Assembly (NCBI RefSeq): GCF_008691045.1
Contig: NZ_VMSO01000005.1
Location: forward strand, 1 to 64,000
Reading direction: 5' to 3'
DNA length: 64,000 bases
Source of the DNA: Mediterraneibacter catenae
Lineage (GTDB): Bacteria > Bacillota > Clostridia > Lachnospirales > Lachnospiraceae
A program made the translations under genes and the position numbers. Shown one piece after another: positions 54,268-61,439 of this stretch (positions are counted from its first letter, which is position 1; the number at the start of each line of letters is the position of its first letter). The notes under the pieces were generated by a model, which saw only the letters and a program-made list of their open reading frames with translations, searched no databases and was not told where the DNA came from.

Positions 54268-56352
54268 TTATTTCGTCAGCAGCATCATGATCTCATTACT
54301 CCGCTGTACGAACGCCGTCATCTCTTCCGGGCTTAACGGTTTATGTGCCAGCATTGCCAGATCATAGAGCTGTTTGCAGATGATCGGCACATTCTTGCTG
54401 CGCTTGTGCTCGACAAGGAACTTAACCAGCGGATGATTCACATTCAGAATCAGAGTAGCCTGGGTTCCGAACATGGACGGATCCATACCGTTCATGCCGT
54501 ACATTCTCATCATCTCCGCCATACGTCTCTCCTGTTCGGAAAGCACTGCCATAGATGCGACCTTTTCATCTTTTAATTTCTCAACTTTCACATCCAGCTT
54601 ATCATTATTCAGCTCTTTGCGGAAGATTTCCACAAGGCTGTCTGCTGTCTTCTGGAATGATTCCTTCTCGTCCTCAGAGACTTCATCTTTCAAGGACTCA
54701 TGAACATCTGCGTCGATCCTCAGGAACTGCACATCCTGATGTTTCTGCTCCAGATATGTCACAAATGCGGAATCGATATTGTGTGTCAGGATGATAGCGT
54801 CCTGTCCCTGAGCCTTGAACATGTTAATGTACTGGCTCTGCTGTACCTCATCGGTCACATAATAGATGCTCGTCTTCTTCTCTTCCTTGGCGTTGTCCGC
54901 ATCTTTATCTGCGTCTGAATCCGCGCTGTCAGATGTGCTGCCTTCTGTTGCGGCATCTGTGTTCTCACTGTTCTCTGCACCGCTGTCCTCTGTCTCATCC
55001 ATGCCTTTGCTCTCTTTGATCACATCTTCCAGAGTCAGGTACTTGTGGTCCAGATTCTTGTAGATCATGGAGTCTTTCATCTTTTCGCCGAACTTTTCGT
55101 CTTTGAGGCATCCGAACTTGATGAACGGGCTGATGTCATCCCAGTATTTCTCGTAATTCTCTCTGTCTGTCTTGAACATTCCCGTAAGCTTGTCAGCTAC
55201 TTTCTTGGAAATGTAATCTGCAACTTTATTTACAAAGCCATCGTTCTGCAGCGCGCTTCTCGATACATTCAGCGGCAGATCCGGACAGTCGATAACTCCT
55301 TTCAATACCATCAGGAATTCCGGGATCACTTCTTTAATATTATCCGCGATAAATACCTGGTTGTTGTACAGCTTGATCGTTCCCTCGATGGACTCGTACT
55401 CTGTATTGATCTTCGGGAAGTACAGGATACCTTTCAGATTGAACGGATAGTCCATGTTCAGGTGGATCCAGAACAGAGGCTCCTTATAATCCATAAATAC
55501 CTTGCGGTAAAATGCGATATACTCGTCTTTTGTACACTCGCTCGGGTTCTTGCCCCAGAGCGGATGTGTATCACTTAAAGACACCGGGCGTTTCACGATC
55601 TTAACTTTCTTCTTCGGTTCGCCCTCTTCTCCTTCTTTCTTCTCCTCTTCGATACGCTCGACAACCTCGTCTGTATCCAGCAGATCTTCTTCGTCAATCG
55701 TCTCATACTCCGGCTCTGCATTTGCCTTGGAGAGGAAGACCTCTACCGGCATGAAAGAACAGTATTTCTCAAGCACTTCTCTCGCCCGGTACTCATTTGC
55801 AAATTCAAGGCTGTCCTCATTAAGGAACAGTGTGATTTCCGTACCGACTGTTTCCTTGCTGCCGTCCTGCATCTCATACTCCGTGCCGCCCTGGCTGGCC
55901 CAGTGTACAGGTGTCGCTCCTTCTTTATAGGAAAGAGTATCGATCTGGACCTCATCAGCCACCATAAATGCTGAATAAAATCCGAGTCCGAAATGTCCGA
56001 TCATATCATCTTCTGTCGTTTTGTCTTTATATTTCTCAAGGAACTGCGTCGCACCGGAAAATGCAATCTGGGTAATATACTCCTCCACCTCTTCCGCTGT
56101 CATTCCGAGACCATTATCGATAAACTTCATCGTCTTTTCTTCCGGATTGACGATCACCTGGATCTTTGCTTTATAACCATCCGGGAGTTCATATTCTCCC
56201 ATCATATCCAGCTTTTTCAGTTTCGTGATCGCATCACATCCGTTTGAGATCATCTCTCGCACAAAAATATCATGATCAGAATATACCCACTTCTTTATAA
56301 TAGGAAATATATTCTCACTGTCGATCGATAAGTTACCTTTTTTAACTTCCAT
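54268..56352 (-). CDS. htpG: Hsp90-family chaperone HtpG
   Basis: This 694-residue chaperone has the GHKL ATP site (SNGCDAITKLKKL, MKFIDNGLGMT and GHFGLGFYSAFMV) followed by the middle and dimerisation domains. It is longer than most HtpG (about 610-640): a charged linker (IEEEKKEGEEGEPKKKVK) lies near residue 235, and a 44-residue Asp/Ser/Glu-rich stretch at about 449-492. The start is fixed by AGAGGTG. A CIRCE operator and promoter lie upstream. Confidence 0.93.
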   Translation of the reverse strand: MEVKKGNLSIDSENIFPIIKKWVYSDHDIFVREMISNGCDAITKLKKLDMMGEYELPDGYKAKIQVIVNPEEKTMKFIDNGLGMTAEEVEEYITQIAFSGATQFLEKYKDKTTEDDMIGHFGLGFYSAFMVADEVQIDTLSYKEGATPVHWASQGGTEYEMQDGSKETVGTEITLFLNEDSLEFANEYRAREVLEKYCSFMPVEVFLSKANAEPEYETIDEEDLLDTDEVVERIEEEKKEGEEGEPKKKVKIVKRPVSLSDTHPLWGKNPSECTKDEYIAFYRKVFMDYKEPLFWIHLNMDYPFNLKGILYFPKINTEYESIEGTIKLYNNQVFIADNIKEVIPEFLMVLKGVIDCPDLPLNVSRSALQNDGFVNKVADYISKKVADKLTGMFKTDRENYEKYWDDISPFIKFGCLKDEKFGEKMKDSMIYKNLDHKYLTLEDVIKESKGMDETEDSGAENSENTDAATEGSTSDSADSDADKDADNAKEEKKTSIYYVTDEVQQSQYINMFKAQGQDAIILTHNIDSAFVTYLEQKHQDVQFLRIDADVHESLKDEVSEDEKESFQKTADSLVEIFRKELNNDKLDVKVEKLKDEKVASMAVLSEQERRMAEMMRMYGMNGMDPSMFGTQATLILNVNHPLVKFLVEHKRSKNVPIICKQLYDLAMLAHKPLSPEEMTAFVQRSNEIMMLLTK

Positions 56353-56449
56353 CACTAACACCTCTTTAAAAAAATGTCTGACTATCTGCAGCTGCATTTG
56401 CCGGCTCTCACCCGCAGCTGTCGCAGACCGTTTTCTATGCCTGCAATAC

Positions 56450-56512
56450 ATTCTAGTACACAGAAAATGAAAAGTCAATAGAAAATTAGCACTCTTTTAA
56501 ATAGAGTGCTAA
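56450..56512 (-). promoter_or_regulatory. CIRCE operator and promoter of htpG
   Basis: TTAGCACTC (56486-56494), 9 bp, GAGTGCTAA (56504-56512) is a perfect CIRCE, the HrcA site. Downstream on the minus strand TTGACT (56478-56473), 17 bp, TAGAAT (56455-56450) form the sigma-A promoter. HrcA should repress htpG until heat or unfolding stress. Confidence 0.93.
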
Positions 56513-56541
56513 CAATTCATTCCAATCTTAATTTTAATAAG

Positions 56542-57060
56542 TTATACTGTTTCCGGTTCGTCATACGTTTCCCCAAACAGTTCTACAGTTACTTTCTTCA
56601 TTTTCTGTTCTTGCAGCGGACGGTCGCTGTAGTCTGTAGCAGTTTCGGCAATTTTATTCACTACGTCCATCCCCTCGATAATCTTTCCGAACGCCGCATA
56701 TGCACCGTCAAGATGCGGAGACTTCTCATGCATGATAAAGAACTGGCTGCCCGCCGAATCCGGATGCATTGCTCTCGCCATAGAAAGAACGCCCGGGTCG
56801 TGTGCAAGGTCGTTTTTGAATCCATTCTGAGAGAACTCTCCTCTGATCGAATATCCCGGACCTCCCATTCCGTTTCCGTTCGGGCATCCGCCCTGGATCA
56901 TAAATCCGCGGATCACGCGATGGAAAATGAGCCCGTCATAAAATCCCTTATTTACTAATGAAATAAAATTTCTTACCGTATTCGGAGCAATCTCAGGATA
57001 GAGCTCTGCCTTCATGATGTCACCGTTTTCCATCTCAAATGTTACAACTGGATTAGCCAT
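56542..57060 (-). CDS. Cyclophilin-type peptidylprolyl isomerase
   Basis: This 172-residue protein is a compact cyclophilin: FHRVIRGFMIQGGCPNGNGMGGPGYSI holds the catalytic Arg, and SAGSQFFIMHEKSPHLDGAYAAFGKIIEGMDVVNKI the rest of the active site. It has no signal peptide and so acts in the cytoplasm. The start MANPVV has AAGGGAAATTATT upstream. Confidence 0.94.
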   Translation of the reverse strand: MANPVVTFEMENGDIMKAELYPEIAPNTVRNFISLVNKGFYDGLIFHRVIRGFMIQGGCPNGNGMGGPGYSIRGEFSQNGFKNDLAHDPGVLSMARAMHPDSAGSQFFIMHEKSPHLDGAYAAFGKIIEGMDVVNKIAETATDYSDRPLQEQKMKKVTVELFGETYDEPETV

Positions 57061-57099
57061 AATAATTTCCCTTTCTTTCAATAATATTCAAACACAGAT

Positions 57100-57128
57100 A
57101 TTGTATCGAATTTCTCTGAGAACGTCAA
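57100..57128 (-). promoter_or_regulatory. Promoter of the cyclophilin gene
   Basis: TTGACG (57128-57123), 17 bp, TACAAT (57105-57100) on the minus strand, 40 bases before the ATG. Confidence 0.65.
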
Positions 57129-57219
57129 TCTTTCACCTTTCCGGCGTATACTTGACTACACCCCTTTCCGTTGCCGGATCGGGTAATGACAACATCATAA
57201 TTGTATCACATCCATAATG

Positions 57220-57260
57220 AACAGTATAGCTACTGTGCTGCAGCCTATACTGTTTTTATA
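57220..57260 (+). terminator. Orphan plus-strand terminator hairpin
   Basis: AACAGTATAG (57220-57229) and CTATACTGTT (57245-57254) form a perfect stem followed by TTTATAT. No plus-strand gene precedes it in the 339-base gap 57061-57399, which otherwise holds two divergent promoters. It may end an unannotated small RNA. Confidence 0.5.
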
Positions 57261-57322
57261 TCCTGAATTTTCATATGGTTGAAATGTACATTATTTTTTC
57301 TATTTTTTAGTCACTCGTAACA

Positions 57323-57351
57323 TTGTCCGCTGCCGGCTTCTGGATTATACT
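57323..57351 (+). promoter_or_regulatory. Promoter of the MsmX-type gene
   Basis: TTGTCC (57323-57328), 17 bp, TATACT (57346-57351); the ribosome site AAGGAGGC lies near 57382-57389. Confidence 0.65.
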
Positions 57352-57399
57352 AATTCCAGATTCAAGGAAAACAATTATTTTTAAGGAGGCTACATAAAA

Positions 57400-58512
57400 A
57401 TGGCAAGTTTATCACTTCAGGGTATTCAGAAAATTTATCCGAACGGATTCCACGCAGTTAAAGACTTTAATCTTGAGATTGAAGATAAAGAGTTCATCAT
57501 CTTCGTTGGACCGTCAGGATGTGGTAAATCTACAACACTTCGTATGATCGCAGGTCTGGAGGATATCTCCGGTGGTACACTTAAGATCGATGGAAAAGTT
57601 ATGAACGATGTAGAGCCGAAGGACCGTGATATTGCAATGGTATTCCAGAACTATGCTCTGTATCCGCACATGACAGTATATGACAACATGGCATTCGGAT
57701 TGAAACTTCGTAAAGTTCCGAAAGACGAGATTGACAAAAAAGTTCGCGAAGCAGCAAGAATCCTTGACCTTGAGAAACTGCTTGACCGTAAACCGAAGGC
57801 TCTTTCCGGTGGACAGAGACAGCGTGTTGCTATGGGACGTGCGATTGTCCGTAACCCGAAAGTATTCCTGATGGACGAGCCGCTTTCCAACCTAGATGCA
57901 AAGCTGAGAGTTCAGATGCGTATCGAGATCTCCAAACTTCATGAGAATCTGGGCGCTACGATCATCTACGTAACACATGACCAGACAGAGGCTATGACTC
58001 TTGGTACAAGAATCGTTGTTATGAAAGACGGTGTTGTTCAGCAGGTAGATACACCTCAGAACCTTTACAATACACCTTGCAACCTGTTCGTTGCAGGATT
58101 CATCGGATCACCGCAGATGAACTTCATGGATGCTGTATGTAACATCAAGGGCAACGATGTAACACTTACAGTCGGCGAGCATGTACTTAAAGTACCGGCT
58201 TCCAAGAAGAAAGCTCTCATTGATGGCGGATATAATGGAAAGACTGTTGTTCTCGGAATTCGTCCTGAGGATGTACATGATTCAGAAGCATTCATCAGCA
58301 ACTCACCGGACAGCGTGATCACATCTACGATCAAAGTTTACGAGCTGCTCGGAGCTGAGGTATTCCTGTACTTCGACGTAGAGGGAACACAGATGACAGC
58401 ACGTGTCAATCCGCGTACAACACTGAGAACAGGCGACAAAGCTGTATTCGCACTCGACATGGAGAAGATCCACGTATTCGATAAAGATACAGAGTTGACG
58501 ATTACAAACTAA
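57400..58512 (+). CDS. MsmX/UgpC-type sugar ABC importer ATPase
   Basis: This 370-residue ATPase has Walker A GPSGCGKST, a Q-loop, the LSGGQRQRVAMGRA signature, VFLMDEPLSNLDAKL, THDQTEAMTLG, and a C-terminal OB (TOBE) domain (about 245-370). Orphan ATPases of this kind energise several sugar importers. No permease or binding protein lies beside it. Codon use differs from its neighbours (many CGT, GGT and GTT), as in strongly expressed genes. Confidence 0.92.
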   Translation: MASLSLQGIQKIYPNGFHAVKDFNLEIEDKEFIIFVGPSGCGKSTTLRMIAGLEDISGGTLKIDGKVMNDVEPKDRDIAMVFQNYALYPHMTVYDNMAFGLKLRKVPKDEIDKKVREAARILDLEKLLDRKPKALSGGQRQRVAMGRAIVRNPKVFLMDEPLSNLDAKLRVQMRIEISKLHENLGATIIYVTHDQTEAMTLGTRIVVMKDGVVQQVDTPQNLYNTPCNLFVAGFIGSPQMNFMDAVCNIKGNDVTLTVGEHVLKVPASKKKALIDGGYNGKTVVLGIRPEDVHDSEAFISNSPDSVITSTIKVYELLGAEVFLYFDVEGTQMTARVNPRTTLRTGDKAVFALDMEKIHVFDKDTELTITN

Positions 58513-58612
58513 TGTTTTAAAATTGGGATAGCAGCTGAGCGGTTGCAAAGATGCTATTCACCGCTGGTCTGCCTGACCGGCAAGCTTACCGCTTATCTAT
58601 CATAATATGAGG

Positions 58613-58645
58613 GGCTGCACTTGGATAACGAGTGCAGCCTTTTTA
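58613..58645 (+). terminator. Terminator of the MsmX-type gene
   Basis: GGCTGCACT (58613-58621) pairs perfectly with AGTGCAGCC (58631-58639), followed by TTTTTAT. Confidence 0.88.
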
Positions 58646-58663
58646 TCAGCCAGGAGAAGAAGA

Positions 58664-59569
58664 ATGGATCTCACACAGGAACTGACAAAAGCACTCGCAG
58701 AACTGAAACGCATTACCGGCATCACGCTGGAGGTCAATATCGATACGCCCGAAGCAGCGGAACAGGCTGTCATACAAATACGATGCCTGTGCACGGCTTA
58801 TAAAGAAAAATATAATAAATCTGATTTTCTTCAGGGGCTGATGACGGGCGGAATCCCGGCTTACGACATTGCCGAACGCGCGAACCGCCTTCATATCAAT
58901 CCGGATGACAAACGCGTCCTTTTTCTCCTGGAATCCAGGCATATTGATGAGACTGTCAGCGAAATATTAAAGAACATGTTTCCCGCACAGACGAAGACTT
59001 ATCTTGTGCCCGTCACAGAAAATACGCTCGCGCTTCTGCGCCCTGTACGCCCCGGTGAAACAGAGGCAGACAGCCGCCGTATTGCCCGCACAATCGTGGA
59101 TACGCTGAATACGGAAGCTCTCGCCCAAGTACAGTTATCTTACAGTTTTATATTCAAAAGCCTTGCGGACCTTCCCGAAGCATTCCGTGAAACAAGTCTT
59201 GCTCTGAAGGTAGGCAAGCTTTTCTATTCAGAACAGACTGTATTTCCGTATAATGAACTCGGAGTCGGCCGGCTGATTTATCAGCTCCCGGTCACTCTCT
59301 GTGAGAATTTTTTGAAGGAAATCTTTGGTCCTGATGTACCGGAATCATTTGATGATGACACACTCGGAACAATCAACCGTTTCTTTCAGAATAACCTTAA
59401 TATTGCAGAGACTTCCCGTCAGCTTCATATGCACCGCAACACATTGATCTACCGTCTGGAACAGATTGAAAAACGCACAGGACTCGATGTGCGGCTCTTT
59501 GAAGATGCCATGACATTTAAGATCGCCATTATGGTGCTTAACTACTTACAATCAGAAAGGAACCATTAA
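58664..59569 (+). CDS. PucR/CdaR-type regulator with C-terminal helix-turn-helix
   Basis: This 301-residue protein ends in a PucR-type helix-turn-helix (about residues 240-297, NIAETSRQLHMHRNTLIYRLEQIEKRTGLD) as in CdaR and PucR regulators. The N-terminal half carries a GGDEF-like CdaR sensor but no recognised ligand site. The start MDLTQE has AGGAGAAGA upstream. It lies directly behind the terminator of the sugar-ATPase gene and 3 bases before DUF6106, so it may control sugar use; that is inference. Confidence 0.78.
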   Translation: MDLTQELTKALAELKRITGITLEVNIDTPEAAEQAVIQIRCLCTAYKEKYNKSDFLQGLMTGGIPAYDIAERANRLHINPDDKRVLFLLESRHIDETVSEILKNMFPAQTKTYLVPVTENTLALLRPVRPGETEADSRRIARTIVDTLNTEALAQVQLSYSFIFKSLADLPEAFRETSLALKVGKLFYSEQTVFPYNELGVGRLIYQLPVTLCENFLKEIFGPDVPESFDDDTLGTINRFFQNNLNIAETSRQLHMHRNTLIYRLEQIEKRTGLDVRLFEDAMTFKIAIMVLNYLQSERNH

Positions 59570-59572
59570 ACT

Positions 59573-60073
59573 ATGAACGACGCATTATATGAACAGCTAA
59601 TCTCCCGCAGACCAAAGGCATACGACCTGCCGGTCCGTATCCTTGTAATCCTCGTTATCGTGGCAGTAGCAGTGCTCGGCATGCCGTTTATCGGCTTTTT
59701 GTCATTTGTGATCGCTGTTATTCTGGCGGTGGTCGCTTATTATTTTATCTTCCCAAAGCTTAATGTGGAATACGAATATATTATCCTCAATCATGACCTG
59801 CAGATCGATGCGATCTACAACAAGGCAAAACGCAAACGCCAGCAGAGCATTGACATACAGGGAGCTGAGATCATCGCACCGAAAGGTTCACCGAGACTGA
59901 ACTCTTATAAACCGGACAAAGTATACGACTACAGCTCCGGCAATCCGGATGCGAAAGCTTATGCCATCATGATGCCAATGGATCAGAAAAATATATGCAT
60001 TTACATCGAACCCGATGCAAAGATGACAGATCATATGAAACAATGGATGGGAATGAAGATGTTTCAGGATTAG
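59573..60073 (+). CDS. DUF6106-like membrane protein
   Basis: This 166-residue protein has two close hydrophobic helices (about residues 20-60) and a soluble C-terminal domain (about 62-166) with YEYIILNHDLQIDAIYNKAKRKR and YDYSSGNPDAKAYAIM. Its layout fits the DUF6106 family of Lachnospiraceae as I recall it. It starts 3 bases after the regulator stop. The function is unknown. Confidence 0.6.
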   Translation: MNDALYEQLISRRPKAYDLPVRILVILVIVAVAVLGMPFIGFLSFVIAVILAVVAYYFIFPKLNVEYEYIILNHDLQIDAIYNKAKRKRQQSIDIQGAEIIAPKGSPRLNSYKPDKVYDYSSGNPDAKAYAIMMPMDQKNICIYIEPDAKMTDHMKQWMGMKMFQD

Positions 60074-60102
60074 ATCCGATTTCTCGGATTGACAAAGTTT
60101 CC

Positions 60103-60233
60103 GCCGGGAGGTATGTATTGTTAGCGCACACGTTTTCACTCGGTCGCCGCTCAGCGGTACATAGGAGCGCAAAGGACGCGCTCCAAGTGCCGGCGCGGCT
60201 CCAACGGTGCGTACACAATACATACCTCCCGGC
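60103..60233. repeat. 131-bp palindromic element with nested hairpins
   Basis: GCCGGGAGGTATGTATTGT (60103-60121) and its exact complement ACAATACATACCTCCCGGC (60215-60233) enclose GC-rich inner hairpins such as GGAGCGC/GCGCTCC. The 456-base gap 60074-60529 holds no gene I can support; it consists of this element, the shared block, and a 48-codon open stretch without a start codon. Confidence 0.7.
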
Positions 60234-60280
60234 TGCTTTCTTTCCCATTCCGAAAATCGAATTTCTATCGGGAGGAACAA
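60225..60280. repeat. 56-bp block shared with 22635-22690 (copy 2)
   Basis: The block overlaps the right arm of the palindrome at 60103-60233 and agrees with 22635-22690 except for a few bases. The flanks are unrelated, so this is a dispersed repeat rather than a gene family. Confidence 0.6.
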
Positions 60281-60529
60281 AACCGGTGCTTTCTCAACTA
60301 CGATCCTTTTTCCACCAGTTTTTACAACTTTCGTTTTTGTCAGACAGACTGTCAGTATAGACAACCTAGAAACCTATTGAAAAGGAACGGCAGTCGATGA
60401 AGTTCCGATCTCTTCCGATTTGTATGAATGTTTGTTGAAAGATAGCGCTACGGATGAGAATAAGTGGACTGCTGTTCGGTTAGTATATCTCTTTACTACC
60501 GCAGTACTATCTGTTCAATATGAATGAAT

Positions 60530-61435
60530 TTACTCTGCTATATATTTGCACGCGGCCAGTGCCGCCACTGCTCCGTCTGCCGCTGCTGTAGTGAGCTGTC
60601 TTACTTCTTTTGTGCGGCAGTCGCCCGCGGCGAAAATTCCCGGGTGGGATGTCATGCAGTCCTCTGAGGCAAGGATAAAGCCGTTCCCGTCCAGTTTTAC
60701 AGTCTCTGCGAAAATTTCGTTCTGCGGAATCTGGCCGACTGCAATAAACACGCCGGATACTTCCAGCTTATATTCTTTTCCTGTCTTTTTGTTATTCACG
60801 ATCAGCCGTTCAACTGATGTGTCACCAATGATTTCTTTTACTATTGTATTCAGGACAAATTCTACATTTTCTTTTCCCTGCAGACGTTTTACGATACTGT
60901 CCTCCCCGCGGAACTCATCTCTCCGATGGATCAGGTACACTTTACGGCAGTAATTGGAGAGGAATTCGGCATCCTGAAGTGCCGTGCTCCCGCCGCCGAC
61001 GACAGCTACGTCTCTTCCTCGGAAGAACATACCGTCACATGTAGCACAATAGGAGACTCCGGCCCCTGTCAGGCGCTCCTCATTCGGTACTCCGAGATGG
61101 CGGTGTGTCACACCGGTTGCCAGAATGATACTTCTGCATGGATACTCTTTACCGGTAGTCTCAATGACCTTGACCGCACCCTCGTCTCGAATCCCCGTCA
61201 CCTGTTCCATTACTGTCTCGGTTCCCAGTTTCATCGCCTGATCCAGCAGGTTCATAGAGAACTCACTTCCGCTCACGCTGGCGATTCCCGGATAATTTTC
61301 CACATTAGGTGAAGATGTAATCTGGCCTCCGAATGTGCTGCCTTCAATAATGACCGTCTGTTTTCCGGCCCGCTGCCCGTAGATGGCAGCTGTCATTCCG
61401 GCGGTTCCACCGCCTATGATACCAATATCGTACAT
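60530..61435 (-). CDS. trxB: Thioredoxin reductase
   Basis: This 301-residue flavoprotein has an N-terminal FAD site (GIIGGGTAGM), the redox pair C130-C133 (CATCDG) and a second nucleotide fold VVGGGSTALQDAEFLS, with IFAAGDCRTKEVRQLTTAAADGA at the end. The start MYDIG has AGGAAGG upstream. It begins 4 bases after the nrdD stop, so it is co-transcribed and is the likely reductase for the redoxin domain fused to NrdD. Confidence 0.94.
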   Translation of the reverse strand: MYDIGIIGGGTAGMTAAIYGQRAGKQTVIIEGSTFGGQITSSPNVENYPGIASVSGSEFSMNLLDQAMKLGTETVMEQVTGIRDEGAVKVIETTGKEYPCRSIILATGVTHRHLGVPNEERLTGAGVSYCATCDGMFFRGRDVAVVGGGSTALQDAEFLSNYCRKVYLIHRRDEFRGEDSIVKRLQGKENVEFVLNTIVKEIIGDTSVERLIVNNKKTGKEYKLEVSGVFIAVGQIPQNEIFAETVKLDGNGFILASEDCMTSHPGIFAAGDCRTKEVRQLTTAAADGAVAALAACKYIAE

Positions 61436-61439
61436 ATGA

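Noticed and set aside
60381-60527. 48-codon open stretch before the trxB end
   Set aside because: It reads smoothly (ending VLSVQYE then stop) but has no start codon or ribosome site and no recognised family; at most a gene remnant.
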